From Cycas panzhihuaensis (lineage: Eukaryota > Cycadophyta): a DNA stretch of 64,000 nt. A model generated the notes under the pieces. The model was not told where the DNA came from. It was given only the letters and a program-made list of their open reading frames with translations, and did not search any database. Shown piece by piece: positions 11,153 through 19,935 of the stretch. Within the stretch, counting starts at the first letter, position 1. The number at the start of each line of letters is the position of its first letter. Made by a program: the position numbers and the translations under genes. The stretch is from the NCBI GenBank assembly GCA_023213395.1, contig CM041465.1, positions 248,565,741 to 248,629,740 of the forward strand, in the 5' to 3' direction.

Positions 11153-12655
11153 TGTTGCATCCAAGCTGCCATGGTAAGGTGAAGATCTTGCTTATCTACT
11201 TCAAGCCTATCAAGCTATATACAAGAGATACAATCGATATTTATGGGTTTATAACAACCCCAAACTCATTTCCAGTGCTTGACAGAGGAGCTTTCTGGAG
11301 TTTTTTAGCCATTTTTGGCTCTGTTTTTCATTACAAGGGCTTCGAAGGATCCAAAACTTCCACAATTTTTTTCTCCTCAATACAAGATTCTTTTCCAAAA
11401 ATTCCAACTCTACTAGCTACCTATCATCATTGTGTCAATTTCTATAAAATTTTGTCCCATTCTGAGTCTATTTAATCCTCTGTTAGGGTTCTGCAGTCCT
11501 ACTTTGGTTTACTATTTTTACGCATATGACACACAAACCTTAAAAAAGATACCTGCACTATTTCTGTAATATCTATGCAACTATTTATCTGATTTGTGAA
11601 CTGTCTAAAGCATTGGAAATCTGATTCATATCTCTACAATTTGGAATCAAATTTAGCTAGATTTGGAGCTGATTTGAGGGAGATATTTACTACTCAAGTT
11701 GACCTTTATATCCAAGTTATTTGAGCTTTATCTTTTTCTAAAATTTTAGTCAATTCTAATCTTTTTCATGGCTCTGAACATGGTGGTGAATTTATTTTTG
11801 AAGAATGGTGGATGATTATTAAAGTTTAGTTTAAAATCAAGTATTTTGAGGCCCATTTATGACATTTTGAGGCCCATTTTAGTTGAAAATTTTAATTAAG
11901 TGAGAAATATTTAATGGATCTATCATATGAGACATCCTTGCTATGTTGGTTACTCATTTCCCCCTATACAATATCACATTTGGTTTAACGGATGATAAAA
12001 GCCCTAAACAAATATATAAATCACTTCGATATCGAAGCTGTTTATGTTATTTAGTTAGATAGTAGTACAATTACCTTATTACAATTAACTTACCATTGCT
12101 AAGTGATTTGGCATGGTCTTAGAGTTGATTGTTTAAGATGATCTAACTGTTGACTTAATCTAACTGATGAAACTTTATCAGTCCTACAAGCAATTTGGAA
12201 AGAAGATGGATGATGTATTTGAAGCAATTTCCTAATAAATTAGCAATTATAATGGTTGGTCACCCATGTATTTCGGTAGATGGATTTTGTTTTATATAGA
12301 CTTAGATATCATTTTGCTTGATTTAATGGACAACTTAATATAGATTGAAAATATCCACCACACAAGTGAAGATATGAAGATGTGCACTAAACACTTCATA
12401 TATAGGTTTATAGAGATAGCATATAGTTACAGGTCCTTTATAGATTATAGATGATTTTGGTGATTAATATGGAAGCTCTGCTCGAGCTATATGGTATGAC
12501 GAATTCACCCGTAATATACAGGAAATATGTTACATGATATAAAATATAGGATATAGGATATAGGATACAGGTTACAGGTGATACTGTATATAGGATACAA
12601 GTGCCAGCATATAAGATGAAGACATAAAGACCCAAGATCAATATTTAAGGATATT
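11153..12655 (+). other. Non-aut-1 interior, non-coding
   Basis: No retroelement domain found. Contains a short direct duplication of TTTTGAGGCCCATTT near 11858 and 11877, and a GGATATA-type short repeat near 12548-12570. A segment at about 12465-12515 (GGAAGCTCTGCTCGAGC ... GAATTCACC) is shared with the LTR fragment at 2138-2525. Confidence 0.55.
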
Positions 12656-12671
12656 AAACATTATGGGGGGG
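12656..12671 (+). other. Non-aut-1 polypurine tract
   Basis: ATTATGGGGGGG immediately before the 3' LTR start. It would prime plus-strand DNA synthesis. The same ATTATGGGG tract occurs in Cap-1 and, as ATTATGAGGGGG, in Cop-3. Confidence 0.8.
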
Positions 12672-13107
12672 TGTTAAAACATAATGTTTAATGTGGACTT
12701 ACTGTACACATATAGTTCCCACCATTCACCTACTTCAAGATATGTGAGATGTACGCATATCTATGCTATCCCACTATTGGATGATGTAACAATACATTGT
12801 ATGTGATAGGATACTCATGAGGTGATTATCACTATGTATTTGTACTGTCACCACTTGAGAACTAGAGAAAGGAGAGAGGAGAAAGATGTAATCCTTATGA
12901 TCATAAGCGGAGTCCTAACTCCACCTTCTCTCATGGTTTTTCCCACATTGGCTTTTCCACATATAAATCTTGGTGTCTTGTGGTGATGATTATGTTTGAT
13001 GATGTTTACTTTACATGTTTGATGTTTTATACTTATGAGTTTATATTATTGCATCTTCATATTTTTTACATGGTATCAAAGCCATGTTTGCATCTCAATT
13101 TCTAGCA
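12672..13107 (+). repeat. Non-aut-1 3' LTR
   Basis: Aligns end to end with 10703-11138, same length of 436 bp, ending TTTCTAGCA. It carries the embedded PBS copy as TGGTATCAAAGCC at 13071, which shows that the duplication was already in the RNA before this insertion. Confidence 0.85.
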
Positions 13108-13188
13108 CATATAACCTATGGCTATGGGATAGAAGTGTAAAGGCCACTTATTGGAGTGACAAGTGGAATGGATTATAGAGGTGATTAG

Positions 13189-13533
13189 TGTTGGAAGATA
13201 ATGTTGAATTTTTAGGGTTAAGTGTTAATACATCATATTAGTGCATTGTAAGGGTCCTTTTATCATGGTAGGGCTAATCACAACTTTATGTTGTGAACTC
13301 TATATGTGTGGGGCCTATTATGCACTCATTTTTTATAATATCCTTATAAAGTTATCATACAAGGTACCATGTATCACCTTACAGGATCAACCCTTTATAT
13401 TCCTATATTGTATAATGAATTAATATTAAAGTTATATATACACACTCAATTTTAAATACATAAATAGAGATATACAAGTTTCATAATGGTTTATTTTATA
13501 TTTGTTATATATTGACTATGTACAATTTTTACA
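13189..13533 (+). repeat. Cap-1 5' LTR
   Basis: Starts TGTTGGAAGATAATG and ends TTTTTACA before the PBS. It aligns with 16304-16648 over its full length with frequent substitutions, so this is an old insertion. Confidence 0.85.
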
Positions 13534-13548
13534 TTTGGTATTAGAGTC
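13534..13548 (+). promoter_or_regulatory. Cap-1 primer-binding site
   Basis: TTTGGTATTAGAGTC, the plant copia form complementary to the 3' end of initiator-Met tRNA, directly after the LTR. Confidence 0.75.
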
Positions 13549-13561
13549 ATTTTTAACAAGT

Positions 13562-13605
13562 TTTGAGAGGTAGCCATCCTCCCTTTCAGGATGGCACCTC
13601 TCAAA
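13562..13605 (+). promoter_or_regulatory. Stem-loop just downstream of the Cap-1 PBS
   Basis: Left arm TTTGAGAGGTAGCCATCCT, loop CCCTTTC, right arm AGGATGGCACCTCTCAAA. About 18 pairs form with a single bulged A. Its place between PBS and interior is where retroelement RNA packaging or dimer signals usually sit. That function is inference. Confidence 0.55.
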
Positions 13606-14362
13606 CCTAAGATGTGTGTTATTTTTGTATAGATAACATGTTGGAGGTTGAAACTCTAAATGCTCTTTAATCAAAGTCCATCATTCTATGTCTTTAAGCT
13701 AGAATACGAAGGCTCTCAAAAGTAAGATAAGCTCTCTCAAACCTAGTTTTGTATGTTTGACAATGAGCATGAAAATACTCCCTATATTTTTAGATTATTA
13801 TTATCTCTAATTAGATTATGTGAGAGGTATGAATATGTAGGTTGGTCTATAGTTTGATTTCTTCTCGACTCTATTTTTTTAAATAACTATAATTGTAATA
13901 TCTTTGAAGATTGTTTTCCTTGATTTTAGAGCCCAAATGGTATGTAATGTAATAATATTACCTTGTATATGACTAAAAGGTACATTTTCTTAAGTAGAGA
14001 AGTCTCGAGCCTACTTCTTGTGCCATTTTAAAGTAGGGCCTATTATCGAGGTCTCCTAATGATGGCAAATTCCACATGGGAGTGCTTATTTATGTAGATG
14101 CGACCCTTATCTTTTGTAAATTTTGGATAAATTTTTTTAGATCAATTAAATAAGAGGATTTCTACAAATCAAAGTTGTGAGACTATGGGTGATCGAGAGT
14201 GGCATCAATGAAAAACCTTGGTTATTTAACTGGTAGGGCCTTGATGCAACATTATAATAGGAAATGGCAACATCTTCTATATGTTTTACATTAGAGCATT
14301 ATTTTCAAGCATGATTTATATATTACAAATCCTAATCCTCCAAGGGAATATATAATCGCCCC
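13606..14362 (+). other. Cap-1 5' interior, unidentified
   Basis: No retroelement domain. One frame at about 14210-14360 is unusually protein-like (LTGRALMQHYNRKWQHLL ... ITNPNPPREY) with one internal stop, so it may be another captured exon. I do not recognise the protein. Confidence 0.35.
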
Positions 14363-14510
14363 ATTACAAAGGATGAATTTATGCAGAAATCTAAATCCAA
14401 ATGGCCATTAGAGATTAGTTCTTAGCCTCCTATACCCTACTAATGGGAGTAATTTCTAGACTTGAAGATGGGAGAACTGCATTACATAGATTGGAATATT
14501 ACATTGAAGG
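14363..14510 (+). pseudogene. Captured WW-like protein fragment (tentative)
   Basis: One plus frame reads TKDEFMQKSKSKWPLEISS, a stop, PPIPY, a stop, WE, a stop, then FLDLKMGELHYIDWN. The pattern P-x-P-x-x-W-E-x-x-L-D-L-x-x-G-x-x-x-Y-x-D-W resembles the WW-like domain of plant CFL1-type proteins, preceded by the KSK-W-P-L-E block often seen before it. The three stops fall where Gln or Trp codons could have mutated. The segment lies in the same strand and order as the two better-supported captures downstream. This is a motif match only, so the family name is uncertain. Confidence 0.4.
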
Positions 14511-14714
14511 AGATAGTAAATACTTGCCTATATTTGAGTTATATATGTGGAAAAGACAAGCTTTCACCAATAAAACTAGTTTCAATGTCTCATAAAATTT
14601 TCATGGATAATAACTTAGTGTTGCATATGCTTGGGAATCTCATTTATTAATGGAGGCTTAATTGAAACCCTCATTCTAGCAATTAGAATATTGTCCTCTA
14701 TGTAGCTTTGACCA

Positions 14715-15028
14715 ATGTCTAACTTGAAGGCAATTAGAAACAAGCCTCCTAAAGAGTGTAGTGCTAGCCCTTATGCAGAATAAAATCCATTCATTTGAGG
14801 TTCTATTATCTTTGGACCCGATAAGACTCTGTGGAAAGGTGGTAATTTCTATTGACTTTTTAGGAAGAATTATTGATAGAATCCTCTTAACTTGTGATTT
14901 ACTTTGGAGGTTTTTTCCATCCAAATATATACCATGATGGAACACCTTTTATGGACATAATTCATGATGCCTAGTCATCTTGCCATAATATTTGTACCAT
15001 ACTTATATTAATTTAGTCTCTACTTATG
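14715..15028 (+). pseudogene. Captured RAD6/UBC2-class ubiquitin-conjugating enzyme fragment
   Basis: Plus-strand frames give, in E2 order: MSNLKAIRNKPPKECSASPY (N-terminal helix and the P-P block), then GSIIFGPDKTLWKGGNF (the I-F-G-P-x-x-T-x-W-x-G-G-x-F signature). After a frameshift near 14910 come FFHPNIYHDGT, PFMDIIHDA and CHNICTILILI, matching the H-P-N-I-Y-x-D-G-x-x-C-x-D-I-L catalytic stretch and the following T-S-I-Q-S-L-L. The active-site cysteine position reads Phe. E2 enzymes pass ubiquitin from E1 to a target; this copy is dead, with several stops. About 100 codons run without a visible intron, as expected of a copy made from spliced RNA, but intron positions of the source gene are not known to me. 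Confidence 0.8.
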
Positions 15029-15219
15029 AAAGCACTATATGGAGATCTAGAATAGAGTGTATGCATTCTTAGCTAGAGAAGTTAATAGGGCTTTTGTATT
15101 TTTTAAAGAAAGAGGAAAGATAATAAACAAATAACTGAGGCCATACAATTGATACTTATAATAGAAGATGAAGGCTATAATGGATTTATACTGATTTTAC
15201 GAGAGGGCACCTTTAGTAG

Positions 15220-15550
15220 AGATTGTGTGACAATGACCCTAATGTTATGGGAGCAGTCTTTTGTCCCCTATTTGATCTTATTACTGCAAATGTACATTCA
15301 TATAAAGATTTAGAAACCGATGTTGTTAACATTTTGAACTAGGTAGATGAACATAGATTGCCAAAGAGTTATGACTATCATCATAATCTTACATTATTTA
15401 TTCAAATCAAGCTACTAAAAATCTTGACTTTGTTTGGTGATAGAGGCAAACAAACAAGTGAGAATATGTATATTATCCTGGGTGATATATTTAGAAAATG
15501 GAAATCAACTAGTAAAGTTGATAATGCTATTATATATGAAGGTATTTACT
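15220..15550 (+). pseudogene. AP4E: Captured AP-4 complex epsilon-adaptin fragment
   Basis: A single plus frame runs from codon 15220 for about 108 codons with one internal stop near 15341. It reads RLCDNDPNVMGAVFCPLFDL, then HSYKDLE, HRLPKSYDYHH, FIQIKLLKILTLFGDRGKQ, ENMYIILGDIFRKW and NAIIYEGI. This follows the large-subunit trunk of plant AP-4 epsilon (CDNDP-x-VMGA, HRLPKSYDYH, IQIKLLKI, GDK-x-AS, VLGD-x-FRKC, NA-x-LYECI). AP-4 acts in vesicle sorting at the trans-Golgi. Homology fades after about 15550, where an unrelated tail runs to a stop at 15595. No intron is visible. It lacks the rest of the 900-plus-residue protein, so it is a fragment carried by Cap-1, not a gene. Confidence 0.85.
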
Positions 15551-16290
15551 TTCAAATCTTTGATGAAGGCAAAATGTCTATAGTCACTACAACTTGAAAC
15601 TCTACCTTAGGTATATTAAACACCAGTGCTTGGCTGTATCCTCCTATTATTTACTATAACCTAAAGTCTATTAAATTATGAAAAATTAGTCATTAGAAGT
15701 GCTATAATTACTGTTATTACAACAACCATATTTAATAGATTTATACAAATTTCTTGTACTACATTTTATTTTAGTTTATGCCATATATAAATGTAATGTT
15801 TTTAGGTTTGGAGGCATAAGAAAATTTCCCTCTTCATTGCCATTTATTATGATGTTTATTGAGTTTGGAGGCACAACTAATTTATCCTCCTCATCACCAT
15901 TAGTAAGGGTGTTTTTTTTTCTTTTTTTTTTGTGGAAGATGGCATGAATTCCACTTCGTTCACTTAAGAATGTGTTGATATTGTATGTAGTTGGTGTTTT
16001 ACTTAATGAGTGCACCATCACTTACATTTTTTTCCTACCATGTAGTAGTACATATGATATTCATACTTAACAGAATATATAGATTTATGATATTTATTCT
16101 GTTAAGTAGTTTAGCTTGCTCCTAGGTTATGCATCAGATAAAGATCCACTCCATGCTATGTGAAGACGTTACTTAGACAACCAATGACACATAGTAGTTG
16201 TTCACCTATGTGATCTAGCAGATGCTAATATCTTTATATAGATGTCAATGTCATTTCATTTAACATAGTTTTTTTATTGTAAAAATTAAA
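15551..16290 (+). other. Cap-1 3' interior, non-coding
   Basis: No domain seen. Contains a T-rich run near 15910-15932 and ordinary AT-rich sequence up to the purine tract at about 16291-16303. The 81-codon minus-strand open stretch at 15776-16021 looks like chance. Confidence 0.45.
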
Positions 16291-16303
16291 CATTATGGGG
16301 GGA

Positions 16304-16648
16304 TATTGGAAGATAATATTTAATTTTATAGGTTAGATATTTAATATATTATGTTAGTGCATTATGAGGGTCCTTTTATCATGATTGGGTTAGTCATACC
16401 TTAATGTTATGAACTCTATGTATGTAGGGTCTATTATGCACCCATTTTTATAACATCCTTGTAAGGTGATCATACAAGGTGCCATGTGTCACCTTGTATG
16501 ATCAAACCTTTGTATTCTTATCTTATATAATGAATTAATGTTAAGGATATATAAACACATTCAATTTTAAATATATGAATAGAGATATATGAGTTTCATA
16601 GTGGTTCATTTTGTTTTTGTTGTATATTGAGTGTGTATAGTTTCTATA
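16304..16648 (+). repeat. Cap-1 3' LTR
   Basis: Same length as the 5' LTR. The first bases read TATTGGAAGATAAT where the 5' copy has TG, and the end reads CTATA where the 5' copy has TTACA, so both terminal dinucleotides have mutated. Preceded by ATTATGGGGGGA. Confidence 0.85.
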
Positions 16649-17553
16649 GTTGGTTGGGTAGAAGACCTACCATTGAAGTAGGAAGAACTGATATTGATGT
16701 TATTAATGGATCTTAGGTAAGAAATATTAATGACAATGGAATTAGTTAGAAAATAACATCTTCTTAAGAAGCTACTTTCTATTAAGGTTAAGGAAATAAT
16801 TAGGTTTGGGTAGAACTTATTCCAAAGATATGAAAGGCCTAAGTAGGAGTTGAGTCCAAAGTCACTTATTTATAGTGAACGCTTAAGGCTACCACCATAT
16901 ACTATAAACTCTTAGGGGTTTAGGATATATTAGATACTTGCTCCTCTAAGTGAGTCTAGTAGAAAGAAAAAGCTTGTGTTGAGGACCTAAGATCGAGTAA
17001 CTAATCATGGGGTTGAGAAACCCTAATGAAATGAGAAGTCAATCCTACTAGATTTTGATACACTACACCCTAATCATAAGGATAATTGAAATCCACTCCA
17101 TCTTAGGAAGGTATTTCTTACCCATAAAGCTTAGGCACTTGGTTCTAATCTTAGCCATATGTTTAGTGTGGGTCTTGAGTTTAATACTACTCCTCTGATT
17201 AATAAGCTTCTTAAGCTTAAGAAAATTTTATAAATCACCTAGGAAGGTATTGGCCTACCATTGAGCATTGTTCAACAAGTGATAAAGTAGATCAATTTGT
17301 TGATTTAGAATCCAAAGGAAATAAACACATAAGATTATGAGAAGATTGTTATGTATAAGAAGTAAACTTAAAAAATAAAAAGCAAAAAGTAGAAGCAAAT
17401 GCTAAAAAGATGCAATCAAACTCTAAAGAAGTGGGGAAGAGGTAAACGATGTTTACTAGATAAACCATAAACTAAAAGAGCCCAAACCTAAAATCAAAGA
17501 GCTAAAAGAAAATAAAGAAGGGATCAATGCAATGCACCAAATCCTACTAGTGA
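16649..17553. other. Presumed Gyp-1 leader
   Basis: Sequence between Cap-1 and the putative Gyp-1 PBS. No coding signal on either strand. Assigned only by position and strand logic. Confidence 0.3.
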
Positions 17554-17573
17554 GTCCCCAATATGGTCACTAG
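17554..17573 (-). promoter_or_regulatory. Putative Tat-type primer-binding site of Gyp-1
   Basis: On the minus strand, after ...GATTCA, the sequence reads AGTGACCATATTGGGGACTC. It resembles the Tat/Ogre leader form TGGYGACTCYRCTGGGGA with several transitions. If right, the Gyp-1 5' LTR runs rightward from 17574 in window coordinates. Confidence 0.4.
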
Positions 17574-18844
17574 TGAATCATGGTTAATAGGAGGGAGGAT
17601 GCACACCATAATTTAACAACATAATAGAAGAGCTAAGGGGATCCACATTGAGAAGGGCATAGAGATATGCCTCTTATAAGGAACTCATGTGCTATATGAA
17701 TATGGGTGTGGGGATAAGAGACTAGTGTTTTCTAGGTTTCAAGGGGTAATATCTAGATGTATGTCATGTGCCAAAAGTAAAAGAAAAGTAAAAATAATTT
17801 GAAAAGAAAACAAGAATAAATCTATCTAATCAAAGTAAAAAATGGTGTAAGTAAGTAGATAGAGAAGTAATACATGTAAGTAATAGAAGAGTAAACTACT
17901 AACTAACTAATAGCTTTAAGATAATATCAATTTATTTATTTACCAAGCATCTTTGTAAGGGCCAAACAACACTCAAAGAAGCCCTTAGTACATAAGGGGG
18001 ATGATCAAACATATGTACCCAAGATAAAATCACTTTTATGTACCTACTCTACTCAACTACTCCCTCCTAAAAGTAGATTGACCTATCCCAACATAACTTC
18101 TAAAATAAACCTACATGACAAAATCAATCTATAAGAAGTGGTATTAACTAGGGTAAGAGGTCTAAAGGGATCAACACCATATGATAGATCTAATAGTGGA
18201 TAACTCAATTGAGACTCATCAATATTAATGACCCATTTTACACAAATGTAAGGTAGCTCCATAATACCTACATATGATTCTAATAAACCTCCTACTCTAA
18301 GAGGTGAAGAAGAAGAGGACACTGCTCTCAATGGGATAAATAGAGCTCATTCAACTATTAACACCATATGCGTAAGCACGTAGTAAGGATATATGCCCTC
18401 TATTGAATCATTTAGAATATGAATATGGAAGATTTGGCACCACCTAAAGGCAAATCTTATCTCTTTTATTTGATGATGAAATTTGGGTAGAAAGGTGATA
18501 ATCCCCACTTTTTAGTATGGGAAGGACCTTACCTAGAAAAGACTAAGGAGAGGAAAGAGTAAAAACTACAATGTAGTTATATGTCTTTCTTACTTTAATG
18601 AAAACAGTAAATACAATTAATCTTAGAAAATCCTTTTGGCTTAATAGATTTAGGTACTCATAATAAGTGTAGATCTCCACCTCATTATGGCCCTTTATAT
18701 GATATAAGAAACATAATCAAATGTGTAAGGTGATGCTTAAAAGAAATGAAATAACCTTTTTTTTGGTTGATTATTTATTTAAAGTTATTTATAAGAAAGG
18801 AAAAGGCAAAAACAAACAAATATGATATGTATGGAAGCAACAAA

Positions 18845-18867
18845 CTTCTTCTTCTTCTTCTTCTTTT
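18845..18867. repeat. (CTT)n microsatellite
   Basis: About seven uninterrupted CTT units followed by T-rich sequence. Confidence 0.9.
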
Positions 18868-19894
18868 AATTTTCAAATGAAATTTCAGATATGAAATCAG
18901 CTTTTAAAATCGAAATCTATAAAAAAGAGGTTCAAAGGGAAATGCCTAGAATTTCACTTTAAAGATCTCAACAAACACTCTAAAAAAATATTACCTCTCA
19001 TATTGTAAGCCTACCAATGGGCCAATATTCAAAGCTAAGGCTATATATAGATCTAATATTTTCAATGAAACTTCGTAGTATTTCTACCTGCCAAACCAAC
19101 TTATGATGTAAAAATATTTAATGTGTTACTTTAAAATGCTCCAAAACGAGTTAAAATAAACCTTTTCATATCATACTTTTTGGTAGCCCTTTGAAAATTT
19201 TAATAATATTTTTATTCCACAATAAGTACTTTTGACTTAGCAGGATGAAGAAAAGAGAGAAAGGAGGACTTTCTAATTGGGTTACTATTTCCTCAACCTA
19301 CATGAAATAGATTAAGAATTCTTCTACCTATAGATTAGTGCTTAATATGATATCAATGAAATTCAATGAGTAAAAGAAATTACAACTTAAATTGAGAATA
19401 ACATATACAACTAATAATAAGAAGTAGTGAAAGAAGTCTCATAATTGACAATATTACCACCAATTTAAAGGTCAATAGATAGTACTTGGCCTTTATCCCC
19501 TTCGTAAGACATTAACATGATGGTTACATAAAATAAACAAAGCATTAACAAGAAGCTAAACAAATCAAGCATGCAAAATAATTGATAACTAAAAATAAAA
19601 TATCAATTAGAAAGTGTGAAGGAATATAAATGATGTAGGGAGAATTGCCCCAATTTCCATCTAAGGAGGGATACTCTTGGCATATAGCTCTTAAATCTAA
19701 GAAGTCTCCAACAATAAGTTTGCTGCTAATCTTCTTGCGCAAAGGTGGAGATCAACAAATGATTAAATGAGATAAGGGTATAGAAAATTTTTCAATATTC
19801 TAACAGCATAATAATGTGTTTGTTGACCCTCTCTCCCTATGGAAAATGAGGGGGCACTTATAAATGATGAGTTCCCTAAGGAAGGTGGTATTTG

Positions 19895-19935
19895 GGCCCA
19901 TAGTTTTCATAAAACCATGGGCAAATTGCCCATGG
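19895..19935. repeat. Two overlapping palindromes
   Basis: GCCCATAGTTTT-CAT-AAAACCATGGGC forms one hairpin with one mismatch. Its right arm is reused in CCATGGGCAAATTGCCCATGG (19915-19935), a near-perfect palindrome with a single central base. The two folds exclude each other. Confidence 0.75.

Larger units (their letters stand above)
10703..13107 (+). mobile_element. Non-aut-1: non-coding LTR element
   Basis: Two direct repeats of exactly 436 bp (10703-11138 and 12672-13107) flank a 1.5-kb interior. That interior starts with a copia-type PBS (TGGTATCAGAGC at 11139) and ends with a purine tract (ATTATGGGGGGG ending 12671). Flanks CATAC (10698-10702) and CATAT (13108-13112) read as a 5-bp target duplication with one change. 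The interior has no gag-pol domain. The longest open stretch (11152-11475, 107 codons) matches nothing I know. Hand alignment of the LTRs gives roughly 33 mismatches. Such elements borrow the proteins of an autonomous copia relative. Confidence 0.85.
13189..16648 (+). mobile_element. Cap-1: LTR element carrying host gene fragments
   Basis: Two 345-bp LTRs (13189-13533, 16304-16648) flank a 2.8-kb interior. The copia-type PBS is TTTGGTATTAGAGTC at 13534, and a purine tract ATTATGGGGGGA lies just before the 3' LTR. Flanks ATTAG and GTTGG differ by two transitions and read as a decayed 5-bp target duplication. No gag-pol domain is present. Instead the interior carries plus-strand pieces of unrelated host proteins: a possible WW-like segment (14363-14510), a RAD6-class E2 (14715-15028) and AP-4 epsilon adaptin (15220-15550). 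It is thus a gene-transducing, non-autonomous LTR element. Confidence 0.8.
4300..17573 (-). mobile_element. Gyp-1: Ty3/gypsy element, Tat type, body on the minus strand
   Basis: Reading the minus strand from high to low coordinate gives a possible PBS (17573-17554), leader, gag (about 10.1-8.6 kb), protease (8.48-8.27 kb), RT (about 6.68-6.43 kb) and integrase (5.24-4.33 kb). This is the gypsy order PR-RT-INT. Wording of the domains (VKKLCNAGLI in RT, IIDNGTPLCNKEV in INT) points to the Tat lineage. Two LTR elements, Non-aut-1 and Cap-1, are inserted at 10703-13107 and 13189-16648. A plus-strand mobile-domain-like ORF lies on its 3' side. Dense stops show it is long dead. LTR ends could not be fixed. 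Confidence 0.65.

Noticed and set aside
11152-11475. 107-codon open reading in Non-aut-1
   Set aside because: No known motif, no conserved start context, and it begins within the PBS region; AT-rich leader sequence often yields such stretches.
13534-13548. tRNA-like sequence at the primer-binding sites
   Set aside because: Only the complement of a tRNA 3' end; no cloverleaf or internal promoter boxes around it.
14676-14945. 89-codon minus-strand reading in Cap-1
   Set aside because: It is antisense to the E2 fragment, whose conserved motifs are on the plus strand.
18083-18331. 82-codon minus-strand reading
   Set aside because: No motif and no neighbouring support; may be part of an LTR.
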